From assembly GCA_036971715.1 (NCBI GenBank), contig JAVHJL010000003.1:2790001-2854000 (forward strand): DNA of 64,000 nucleotides. The letters are read 5' to 3'. The notes under the pieces were generated by a model that was not told the DNA's origin, ran no database searches, and saw only the letters and a list, made by a program, of their open reading frames with translations. Made by a program: the position numbers and the translations under genes. The DNA is from Arthrobotrys musiformis. Taxonomy: Eukaryota > Ascomycota > Orbiliomycetes > Orbiliales > Orbiliaceae. Below, piece by piece: positions 46,025-57,030 of this stretch (positions are counted from its first letter, which is position 1; every line of letters starts with the position of its first letter).

Positions 46025-49000
46025 ATGGCAGAGATAAAAGCTATCGAGGGCCGTTCGGTACGTAAGCTCGATCATACACCATCCGCTCGAATTCGAAGCT
46101 AACCGGATATAAAAATACGCAGGTCCACCAAATCCAGTCCGGTCAGGTAATCAGCGACGGCCTCTGCTCCGCTGTCAAAGAACTGGTCGAAAACAGCATT
46201 GATGCGAATGCTACCGCAATAGGTTCTCCTCCCCTCTTAATTCTATATCTCATAGTGTTTAAGAACAAGTTACTAACAGAAAATACACTAGAGATCAGGT
46301 TCAAAAACCACGGTCTCGACCTGATCGAAGTCAGTGACAACGGTCTAGGCATATCCCCAGAAAACTTCGATAAGCTTGGTATATATCTCCTTCCATACCA
46401 CCTCTAGAAACCACCAGGCCTCCTTCCTAACCACTGATTACCATACTCAAGCTCTGAAGCACTACACCTCCAAGCTCCGCAGCTACGAAGACCTCGAACG
46501 AGTCACAACCTACGGCTTCCGCGGCGAAGCTCTAAGCTCGCTATGCGCCCTCTCCAACCTCTGGGTCACAACCGCAACGGCCGATGTAGCCCCAAAGGGC
46601 ACAAAGTGCGAATTCCACATCTCCGGCGCCCTGAAATCCACCTCCGTCGCCTCCCACCCGAGGGGCACGACCGTATCCGTTGAGACTTTATTCAGAAATC
46701 TCCCCGTGAGGAAACAAGAGCTGGAGAGAAATATAAAACGGGAGTTCGCAAGGGTGGTTAGCTTTTTACAGGCTTATGCTATTGTTTGCATTGGTGTTAA
46801 ATTTACGGTCTATAATCATCCTCCTAATGGGTGTGTATTCCCACATATATAGACCCGCTAGGTACCAGTGCGGTTATAAGTATATGTACACTAACGTCAA
46901 GTAGGAAGAAGATCCTACTATTCAGCACCAAAGCGAACAAAACGACCAAAGAAAACATCGCGAACGTCTTCGGCGCGAGAGCTCTGGCAAACTTAATCCC
47001 CCTCGACCTGGACTTCCAAATGAACACACCAACATCGGTCCTCCACCGCGGCCGGGAGGAAACTCGCAATGTCAAGATCGTGGGCCACATTTCTCGCCCG
47101 GTGTTCGGGGACGGAAGGCAAGCACCCGATAGACAATTGTTCTTCGTCAATTCGAGACCTTGTAATTTACCGCAGGTGGCAAGGGCGGTAAACGAAGTTT
47201 ATAAATCTTTTAATCTTACGCAATCGCCGTTTGTGTTTGCGGATTTGCAGTTAGATACCAGTGAGTTACTTTCTTTACTTCATTTTGTTTTATGATTAGA
47301 TAGACTGTGACTAACGGGTGGTGGCGGTGGTGTAAAGCTGCATACGACGTTAATGTTTCGCCGGATAAGAGGACTATTCTCCTACACGATCAAGCTAGCT
47401 TACTGGAGTCGCTGAAAGTTTCGCTGACAAAGCTGTTCGATGGGACAGACCAGACGGTCCCAGCGGTGACGCAGTCAAAACTTGGGATGTTCAAGACGAC
47501 CGGTCCTGAGCCTGCGAAACCACAGGCGAAACGGGGACTCCAGCGGACTTCTGATGATGAAAACGAGGAGTTAAACGAATCTGTGGTGCCTGAAGAGGCC
47601 GGGCCTTCGAAAGAACCTGAATCCTCAACTTCCGTAGTAGTTGAGGACGATGCCGAAGAACAGGAAGAATCCAACTCTGCCTTTTCGAGTCTTGTGTCGA
47701 AACTTCATCGGAATAGTATATCGGGCGAGCCGAATGTCGAAATTGAACGACCTACGAGCTCGAAGGGTTTGACATACGCACAGAAAGGGAAGATAGCGAA
47801 GGCGTTTGCGGCCAGACAGCCACCTCACATTGATAATGAAGATGAAATCGCTGCGCCAGCTGAGGAATTACCTGAACCGTCCGCGATAACAGCTAGAACT
47901 GGGGAGGAAGAAGAAGCAGAAGAGGAAGAGAGTTCGCACACACGCTCTCAAGCCTCCCCTAAGCCTTGGAAAAGGCCTTCGCCACACCCAACCACCGTCA
48001 CGATCGGGAATCGGACGGTTGTATCGTCACCAAAGCGTAGTCCGTCCAAGGTGTCATCAGGCATAGTATCCTCATCCTCGCCGACAAGAAGAGTAGTAGC
48101 GGCGAAGAAAAAGAGGAATACGTTTGCGAAGAATTTGAGGGGGTTTAGTGCGCCTGGGACGCAGAGTTCTTTCACGATTCCCGAAGATGATATTGAGGAG
48201 TCGGAAGAAGAGGAAGAGGCAGAGGAGCCAACTAGGAGCCAAGAGGATATTGAGGTGGAATCTCCGCAGGAGTTTATGGAGAGGGAGGAAGAGGTTGTTT
48301 CAACTTCGCAGGTGCCTCGGATAAACATCGAAACTGAAGACATAGAAGTCGATCAAGATGTCGAACCAGGGGTAGGAACTGAACCTGCGAGGAGGGACTC
48401 AGATCGCATGGTAGATTCGGAACCGGCATTGACATCCTCGGAGAGGATGGTCTTCCCATCTTCACCGCCCCGATCTAGACGCTCGGTAACAGGTCCGGTT
48501 AGGAATATTGAACCGGTAGTGAATGAAGAGAATGGGACGGAAGAACAACATCGCCAGCGGGAACGTCGGACGGTAGATGAATTAATCGCTCGGGCTGAAA
48601 AGCCTCCTCCAAAGTTCACACCCAAATCCGCGGGTTCGGCAGTTCACAACATAGACCTAAAAGATTCGACACACCGTCTCGTTCAAAATATTCGACCTTT
48701 ATCAATCGACAAGCTACGATCTTTAGCTGGCACCCTCCGGCCCGATCCAACTTCTAACCCGAAAGTGAAGTCATCCAAAAAGGATCTTTTGAAATTCAAC
48801 CCCGCCGAGGAGAGCGCCAAAGTCGAAGAACGCCTTTCTCTAACCATTGCCAAATCCGACTTTACCAAAATGCGAATAGCGGGTCAGTTCAACCTCGGTT
48901 TCATCCTCGCCACCCGTCGATCTGAAAAGGGGGACGGTGTCAATGATTTGTTTATCATAGACCAGCATGCCTCTGATGAGAAATATAACTTTGAGAGGCT

Positions 49001-49661
49001 GCAGGCTGAGACGGTGGTTCAAAACCAACCGTTGGTGAGGCCAAAGGTGCTGGAGTTGAGCGCGATGGATGAATTGGTGGTTATGGATAATATGGCGGTG
49101 CTCAAGAAGAACGGTTTTGTAGTTGAGATTGATGACGAAGGGCCGGTGGGGAAGAGGTGTAGCTTAGTGAGTCTACCAATGAGTAAGGATAAGGTGTTTG
49201 ATTTGAAAGGTCGGTTTCCTACCCTCTTACGTACATGTGATTCCCAATCTTGGCTCTAATATTTGTCGATAGACTTCGAGGAACTGCTGCACTTGATCCG
49301 CGAACACCCGAATGATGATACAGTTCGACCGTCAAAAGTTAGGGCAATGTTTGCTATGAGGGCTTGCCGGAGTAGCATTATGATCGGACGAACGTTGGGG
49401 TTTAAGGATATGAGAAAGGTTGTAGATCACATGGGGGAGCTGGATAAACCGTGGAATTGTCCGCATGGACGGCCTACGATGAGGCACTTGTGCGATGTGG
49501 GCCAGATAGAGTGTTGGGCGGAAGATGAGGAGAGGGCTTTTGCAGATGATGAGGGGGCCGGGGAGGGTGGTCCCCTCGAGATGCAAGGTGAAGAGGAGGA
49601 GGATGAGAACGGTGGTGGTGATGGAGAAGAGGACGATGACGACGACGAATGGGTGGAATAG
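46025..49661 (+). CDS. PMS1: PMS1: MutL-family mismatch repair endonuclease subunit
   Basis: Seven exons: 46025-46057, 46123-46222, 46292-46378, 46452-46830, 46905-47260, 47338-49209 and 49273-49661, giving 1071 residues. PMS1 pairs with MLH1 and nicks DNA in mismatch repair. GHKL ATPase motifs: AVKELVENSIDANA (Glu34), VSDNGLGI, TYGFRGEALSSLC. The MutL transducer domain ends at DVNVSPDKR. A long acidic, serine-rich linker follows. The C-terminal endonuclease site is intact: DQHASDEKYNFE (DQHAx2Ex4E metal motif), ACRSSIMIG and CPHGRPTMRHL. Exon 1 is only 33 nt. Intron 2 has a weak GTTCTC donor but a perfect TACTAAC branch site. The last 40 residues are an acidic Glu/Asp tail. The gene converges on SPC24 with about 320 bp between stops. 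Confidence 0.95.
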
Positions 49662-49977
49662 GTGTGTTATTTCGGTGGGTTTTTTTACCTACTATCTATC
49701 TTCCACTGTTTGGGTCATATACAAGCACACCGTCTGGCTTCGAGACTAGGTAATATATATTGGCGGGTTTAGCGGAGTTTTGATTAGAATTTTGCATCGA
49801 GTGCATGGGAGGGCTCAGTTCAAGCGGCTTTTTGTCTCGTTCATTAGAATTTCATTTTTCATCTTTAATAACCGACATCAACATATCAACCAAATGTGAT
49901 CACAGGTATCTCGTCCAAAACTCCAATAACACCAAGTACACCAAGAATTAAAAGGGTCAAAAAGGTAAAGGGGGTCG

Positions 49978-50696
49978 TTAGATTGCGTCCCAGAAGAAAT
50001 CCGTGTATGTGCTCCTCTTAAGACGGCTGTCGAGCTTGATCATAGCTACGTCACCTTGGTCTTTCTTATCTGTATGTAAACGTTAGTTACTCTGTACCAT
50101 CATTAGAAAGGAGGAGGAGGAGTGCGTACTAATAATAGCAGAGGAGTAACCACCCGCACCGTCTTCTCGCAGCTCGATGCCGAATGACCGGTATATCTTC
50201 AATCGCAGGCTGCCACAACCACGTTGTTAGCTTCATCTGTTACAATGTCTATTTTTGTCTGTATGTATAATTTGACGAACATAGTCTCATCCTCCGATAA
50301 AGCGGTATTACTCTGCATGGGACTCTCCAACTCCAATCCCTCGTATTCATCCTTCATCTTGGCCAAATTCGCCTCCATGAGATGATTACTCTTCTCCAGC
50401 TCGGTGACATTCTTCGCGATTGCGAATTTCTGCTTATCGAGGTCTTGGATAGTTTTCGCATGCTCCCTCTTCGCGGCGACGGATAAGGATGCCTCGACGG
50501 AGGATTTTGCGGCGTCGAGGGAACGGCTGAGGGAGCGGAGGGCGGCGCGGGTCTCGTCGAGTTCGGTCTTGCGGAGTTTTTGGAGGGTTTGGGCGTTTTC
50601 GTTTATTGTGGCCAGACGTTCGATGTCGGATTGGATGTGGAAGGCTTCGAGGACACTGTGGCAGAGGGTTGCCGGGGGGGTGTCGAGGAGGGGCAT
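49978..50696 (-). CDS. SPC24: SPC24: Ndc80 kinetochore complex subunit
   Basis: Three minus-strand exons, 50696-50281, 50209-50130 and 50069-49978, give 195 residues, the normal length. Spc24 pairs with Spc25 to link the Ndc80 complex to the inner kinetochore. The N-terminal two thirds are a coiled-coil (for example ENAQTLQKLRKTELDETRA). The C-terminal globular domain is split across the junctions and reads ILRLKIYRSFGIELRED, then GGYSSAII, then DVAMIKLDSRLKRS and FFWDAI. The first intron has an unusual GTTCGT donor; its in-frame read-through quickly loses the family sequence and hits a stop, and splicing restores it exactly. It shares a 439-bp divergent promoter with FIS1. Confidence 0.92.
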
Positions 50697-51135
50697 CTTT
50701 TCTTCCTTTCTTTCTTCTGTCTTATATCGATGCTAAATTATAAGTTGAAGAGGACGCGAAGCTACGGAGGAAGGAAGCTAAGCTCTGCGCCTTACAAGGA
50801 TGTCCTTCGGGTCTGGTGTTTCGGTGTTGTTTGTGTTTCATTTCCATTTCCACGACAACGCATTTTTGTGAAAACGTGGCGGGTGATGGCAGGCGCCACA
50901 GACACGTGACATCCGATCTTATGACGCAAAGCCTCATTTCAGGGCCAACCGAGCACTTTTTATGTACGGTAGCCCAAGCCAGGATCGATCCCGAATCAAC
51001 TAGTAACTTTCCCCGGTTACGCACTTTCACTTTCAACCTTTCCCACCTTCTTCAACCCACAACCCGATTAAACACTCCATCCCCCCCGCCGACATAAAAT
51101 ACTACAACACACGAGAGGGTGAAAAAGTTACAGTC
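50697..51135. promoter_or_regulatory. Shared divergent promoter of SPC24 and FIS1
   Basis: 439 bp lie between two opposite start codons. An ACACGTGAC E-box-like element is visible at about 50901-50909. No clear TATA box. Confidence 0.55.
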
Positions 51136-51970
51136 ATGGCGTCGGATAATCTACCATGTGAGTTCATACCTACGCTCTTTCTTTGGGTGAGAGCTTTTGA
51201 GCCGAGGATAGTTCATAACTGACGGGAGGTGCCGCATTAGATGCTGCTGATGCGGAAAGGTATTCAAAAATTACCTGTTGCTCTACTATACCTACTTGTG
51301 TATATTTACGATACTGACGTTGCGAACGGGGGATTTTTAATAGCCCGCTGAAGGAAGCCGAGCTCGAGGTTCTTCGGAGACAGTACGAGAGGGAGGGACA
51401 ATTCGTCAGCGTTCAGACGAAATTCAACTACGCTTGGGGCCTCATCAAGTCCGACAAGGCTACCGATCAGCGATATGGTGTCAAGTTGCTCACCGGTACG
51501 ATATATATAATCACCTCTTCCCGATGTCCTTTATTTTCTGGAAGTTCCGAGAAGAACAACGGGAATATGGTGGCGGGGTAATAAAAGGGAAAAAATGCTA
51601 ATGCGAGAGTGGGATGTTAGAAATCTTCCGCGATGCTCCCGAACGACGTCGGGAGTGTTTGTATTATCTCGCCTTAGGGAATTATAAGCTGGGGAATTAT
51701 GCGGAGGCCAGGCGGTATAACGATTTACTGCTTGAGAAGGAGGATAAGAACATGCAGGCGATGAGCTTGAAGGGGTTGATCGAAGATCGGGTCGCCAAGG
51801 GTATCTATCGTCCTTCCACCTCCGCTATTTTTATTGAACGACGAAGGGAGGAAGTGGCTAATGAATGTGAAATAGAGGGCATGCTCGGAGTCGCGATACT
51901 GAGCGGGGTGGTTATTGCGGCCGGAGTGATGGGAAGCTTTTTGTACAAGGGGTTAACAAAGCGGAGGTAA
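51136..51970 (+). CDS. FIS1: FIS1: mitochondrial and peroxisomal fission protein
   Basis: Five exons, 51136-51157, 51241-51259, 51344-51495, 51621-51800 and 51876-51970, give 155 residues, the same length as yeast Fis1. Fis1 is a tail-anchored outer-membrane protein that recruits the fission machinery. The TPR-like core shows VSVQTKFNYAWGLIKSDK, then RYGVKLLTEIFRDAPERRRE and CLYYLALGNYKLGNYAEARR. The C-terminus is a membrane anchor (MLGVAILSGVVIAAGVMG) followed by a short basic tail (KGLTKRR). Exon 2 is only 19 nt. The last intron is 75 nt, in frame and free of stops, so retention would add 25 residues between core and anchor. Confidence 0.94.
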
Positions 51971-54197
51971 TGCTATTCTACGCCTTGCCACCCTTTTGTT
52001 TCTCCCTTCTTTTTTCTCCTACCCCCCTTCTCCCCCTCCCCCCTCCTTTGGAACTCGAGTTGACAAGACTCTCTCTTTTTTTTGATTCTGTGATTAGTCT
52101 TTGAGTTCTCCCTTCTCGCTCCCTTTACAGGTTTTTCCGCGAAAAAAAAGTGATGGGTAGGATTTGGGTTAACTGAAGACTAGGGATAGGGACTAGGGAA
52201 TACTTCCGATGGTGGTGCGTTAAATCTTGTCTGGCATAGGGAGCGGGGGGAACAAAAAAATGCATATATGGGAGCCTATTAGAGCTTGTGCTATTTTGAG
52301 CTATCGACCTTCTTCTCTTTCTTCTTCTTTTCTTTTCTACTTTGGAGGGGGTAAGGGGGTGTGGAGATGGGTTTATTCGTCGCAGAGGATGCACATGCTG
52401 TTTTGTTCTATTGAGATTGCATTGTTACTGTCATTTTGGTATATTTTACTTTGTGTGTGCAATCGTAGGCGTTCTTTCTTCTTTCTTCGGTTTCGATCTT
52501 TTGACTTCTATTTGTTTCTTTTCTCTTTGACTGTTCGTTCATATATACACACATGCTTGTGGCTTTTTTTGTTTGGTTAAATTTGGGTACTTTTTCTTTT
52601 TATATTTGGGATGTATACGTACTTCTCTCTCTCCTCTCTGGCTTCTTCTAGCCTTGAATTCAGCCTCCTTTTTTTTTTTTTTTTTTTCTGTCGAAGACTT
52701 TAAAATTATGTTTTATGGAATCGGTATAGGTGTTCGTCGAAGGTATGGAAATAGCAAACCGGGTTTGTGACCAAACGGACAGACTGTGCCTCCAACGGGC
52801 TAAGACATGTATGTATGTATGGGATACAGGTTTGTGGGAGAGGGAACGTGCCACAGGGTGGTGACATGGAGTGTGACGGTTGCGTACATAACAAATAACA
52901 ATAACTTGTTCTGGAAGATTCGGTATGATACATTGATAGTTGCCTTGGGTGGAGTTAGCTGCGCTCTTCGCGATCGGAGGCGGAAGGGGGTGTTTTTATA
53001 TATTTTGTTTCGGTTGTGTCCGCTGTTTTGCTGTTCCTGGATGGTTTGTGGCCTGGAGTGAGTGTGAGTCTAGAGTGCTGGTTTACGACGAGAGGTATAA
53101 GACATATATTGTTGTTCTTGGGTTTGAGGTTCTCAGGCGCTTTCTTTTCTTATAAGAAGTTGTATGATACCTGTGTCGCATGGTATCTTGTGCATATCTT
53201 GATTATATTGGATTATACGATACGTCAAAGAGGAAGTAGGTAAGTAAGAGGTACGAATGGAGGCTTCCGATCTCTTTGTTCGCCATGGCTCTGTATTTTA
53301 TATAAGAAGCGGTTTTGAGATACTCAAGCTAACAGGCACTTTATAAAAACAGGAAGGCTCCTGATTGGGCATATATCGCATCGCCTTTCAATCGATCGAG
53401 GTGAGTTCGTCTTTCAATTGATCAATATACTATACTTGGTCTGGTAATACTATACTATACTTTGGGAAGTATACAAGTATATAAGCATACATGTACTGGA
53501 CCACACGGCTTTTGCCTGCTAGCTATATTAAACTATAGCTGGCTGTGGTCATGTTATATATGATATCACATCGATCTGCCCACCACAGTATCGCCACCTC
53601 GGTACAGCTGTATACAGCAAATTCCCAGGCCGAAGATACTTGGATTGTGGCTAGTACACAATGCACAAGTACTATTTCTACAATATTCGAGGCATGCGTA
53701 CACTACTATAATACGTGGGTGCAGATGTGGATTGTATGGTGATAATTGGGGGTTGTTGATTTCGGGGAGGTGCACAGTCGACGACAACACGTCGACGAAG
53801 CACAAGCACAGGCACAGGCACATCCCACCGCCCATTCACTCATTCAATCCATCCATCCATTCGTTCATACCCACCGCAGCTGCACGTCGGTACACACATT
53901 GCACACATCACTTACATACACACTCCGACAGCCTTGTCTCTCCCTCCCTCTCTCTTTCCCTCTCCAGCCCCACTCCCACCATCACAATCATCATCATCAC
54001 CACCATTATCAACCTCCTCCTTCATCTTCATCCTCATCGATCAATCTTCTATCGATCGTTCCATCTAGTGCCGGCTACTCCCATCTCCCTCTGACCGACC
54101 CTGTCCCGTTTCCTTCATTTGATTTGTCCTAACTCTTCTAGAACCCTACCGGAGAACAAGCAAACGGATCCGATCTGTCCGCCTCCAGCTATCCACC
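51971..54197. other. Intergenic region between FIS1 and the RING-finger gene
   Basis: No gene is supported. It has T-rich 3' UTR-like sequence with a poly-T run near 52670, A/T-rich central sequence, and a C-rich leader with CA and CCAT repeats from about 53790 to 54197 that probably holds the 5' UTR of the next gene. Confidence 0.55.
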
Positions 54198-56134
54198 ATG
54201 AGCGGTCTGCCGCCGCGACAACAACCCTCCGGCAACCAGCCTCGAGAGTTGGTCTATTGTCACAGTTGTCAAAACGAATGGTACAGAGACCAGCATGGTC
54301 TGGTATGTCCGGACTGTCAATCGGATTTCACAGAAATTGTAGGTTACTTTTATCTTATTGTCACAAGAATTTATTTGCAGCAGCCGTCGCTTACAATCCA
54401 CTTGGTTTATAGCTCGAAGGAGATAGCTCCAATCCCGGACGAAGCCATCATCACCACCCCATGTTCGACTCCGACGACGATGACGATGACGATGAGTTTC
54501 ACGAACACCACCACCACCATCCCGGCCATCTTCACCACCAGGATCTTAGGTATGACCCGGCGCCCCATGGTACCGGATTCACATTACGTATGGGTGGCAA
54601 TTCGGGTCCTCATATTAGCTTTCGCACCATACAACAGCAGTTCGGAAGCAATGCTAGCTCCCCACCTCCCCACCATCCCTTCGGCGGCGGTCATGTCATA
54701 GGAGGAATCAGTCCCAACCCTCGACAACCTTCTTTCCCGAGCTCTCCATTCGACAATTTCCATGCCCAATTCCCAGGTTCAGGCGCCCGATCGATGCGAT
54801 CGAGCCCGTTATCGGAACAACTAAACCAACAGCGAGATGGCCAGTCGCAGGACCAACAAAATCAACATCATCAGCAGCAGCAGCAAGACCAACAGCAGCA
54901 GCAGCAGCGTTCACCTTCAGGCGCCACTCCAAACTTCGGAAACTCGGCACAACCGATCGCAGACATGTTTACCTCGATAATACAGAATATTCTCGGTGTC
55001 CCGCGGGAAGGAGATCCCAACGATAACGCTCGAAATCCGGCATTCCACGTTCCTGGTGCCTTCCCGGGTAGTAGATCTCCCCCCGGCGCGGCTGGGCAGA
55101 ACGATCGCGGTCAGGGTCAGGTTCCGAGTCGAGACGATGGATTGGGTGGGCCTGGCCACTCGCCGGGGACAGTCCCGTCGCCTGGAGCTTGGCCTCATGG
55201 CTCCGGGTCGCCTTTGGGAATGCCGGAAAGTCCGTTATTTATGCAAATGCCTGGAGGGAGAGGTGGTGTCACATATTATTCATCGACAAGGACATGGACC
55301 GGGCCTAATGGTGAAGTCAGGACGATCAGGACTTCGTCGCCGATGCCGCCACATGGGCATCATCATCAGGGAATGCCTGATGATCCGGCCCAGATGAACT
55401 TGGCCAAGTAGGTACTCTGGATTTTCTGGTATATGGGGGGGTTGTGGCTAACGACGAGGGTCTCCGTAGCATCCTTGTCAACATCATCGGAGCTAATGCC
55501 CATGGTGACGATAACAATGGATTCCCACCGCTACTTAGAGCATTCGGACTAGGACACGGCCAGACTGGCGATTACGCGTGGAACCAGCAGGACATGGATA
55601 GGATATTATCCCAATTGATGGACCAGCATCAGGGAAATGCACCACCACCGGCTTCTGAAGACTCCATCAAAAATTTACCCAAAGTGAAAGTGACGCAGGC
55701 AGAAGTGGATGATGGGAGCGAGTGCGTGATTTGTCAGGATGAATACAAGGCCGACGAGGAGGTCGTAAAGCTTCCGTGTAAACATATTTACCATGAGGAG
55801 TGCGTGACCAGATGGTTGGAGACTCATGATGTAAGTTTCTTCATTGCGCTTTCCTTTAACAAATGGCCTATGCTAATGACTTTCGCAGGCATGCCCGATA
55901 TGTCGGACACCGATTACACCAGAAGACCAGAGACGACAGAGACCAGCACCAGGGGCACCCGGCCCTGGAGCACCTGGGCCTGGATTCCCACCATTACCAA
56001 GTCAAGGCGGCAACGGCGGCCCAGGGGGAAGTAGTGGTGCGGCCGGTGGCAGCAGTAATATGCACACCGCATCCGGGTCAGGCGGAGGCAACGGAGCTCG
56101 GTGGTCGTGGTCTGCCAGCTTTGGTCGCGGTTGA
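54198..56134 (+). CDS. RING-H2 E3 ubiquitin ligase (RNF126/RNF115-like)
   Basis: Four exons, 54198-54338, 54413-55407, 55470-55830 and 55889-56134, give 580 residues. The N-terminus has a small zinc ribbon (CHSCQNEWYRDQHGLVCPDC, two CxxC pairs), as in the BCA2/RNF126 ligases, where it binds ubiquitin or cargo. The RING-H2 domain has all eight ligands: Cys464, Cys467, Cys482, His484, His487, Cys490, Cys501 and Cys504. The last pair is encoded by exon 4, so the splice is confirmed by the domain. Between them is a 400-residue disordered region with an Asp tract, a His-rich tract and Gln repeats. The C-terminal tail is Gly/Pro/Ser-rich. Likely cytosolic; substrates unknown. Confidence 0.9.
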
Positions 56135-57030
56135 AGAAGCTACGATCCTTTAAAGAAAGAAAAATATATACATCGAAAGAAAAGGGGGGAAAGGATTCTT
56201 GCGGTGCAAGATCCGGAGGAAGAGCTTTCCTTAGAGACAGCCAGAAAATTGCTATGTCTCAGGGAGGGATGTATTTTTCTATAGCTATATGGCTTGTACT
56301 TCTTTTTTTTTTTTTTCTCTTTTCTCCAGCGTTTTATGCCTTCGACTGCGACTGTCCCTGTTGTCCCCCAGTCCCTCTTTCAATTCTTCCTTTTACTCAT
56401 TTATACAATCCTTTTTGTTTTCCCTCTGTGCTAATCCAATGAATGAATGTAATGTAATGGCTTTCTGTGCCAGCCCCGCGACTGACCACGGCTGCGCGAA
56501 CAAATCTTTATATGGTTCTGCTTTTTTATAGGTTGCACTCGGTTTTATAAGAGAGAACGGTTTGCATTCTTTTTTTTTCTCACGTTTTTTTTCTGTTCAT
56601 TGTAACTATCGAATCTTCCAAGGGATTTATATGGGCTGGGTACAATTGGCCAATGGATACTTATATAATCTACTATCTACAAAATGCATTGATGACTTAC
56701 ATATCTTTGACGCTTAGAAACGGCCGGTTCGATTGAGGTTGAAGTTGAGTCAGAGAAGCGAAGAGAACAGTGCGTTGACCGCCGGCGCTGGCGAGTTATC
56801 TGCAGCCTTATCTTCGCCTACAATATATGCCCTTGCCTGCCCCACCATCGAATGTATATATAATCAATCCACCCTCGCCCACCAGCTACTCTTTCTTATC
56901 ATCCATCACCACTGCCACTTTTACCATCGCAATAGACATTTAGAAAGAATTATCCTACCGAAACCACTTACAGACTAGAAAGCTTTATCCATCCAGGTCG
57001 ATATCGATTGACCCTCCAGCCGTCCCCACC
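56135..57030. other. Intergenic region between the RING-finger gene and GLN4
   Basis: No gene is supported. It has poly-T-rich 3' UTR sequence in the first half. The last 200 bases are pyrimidine-rich and lead into the GLN4 start (ACCATGG-type context). Confidence 0.6.
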
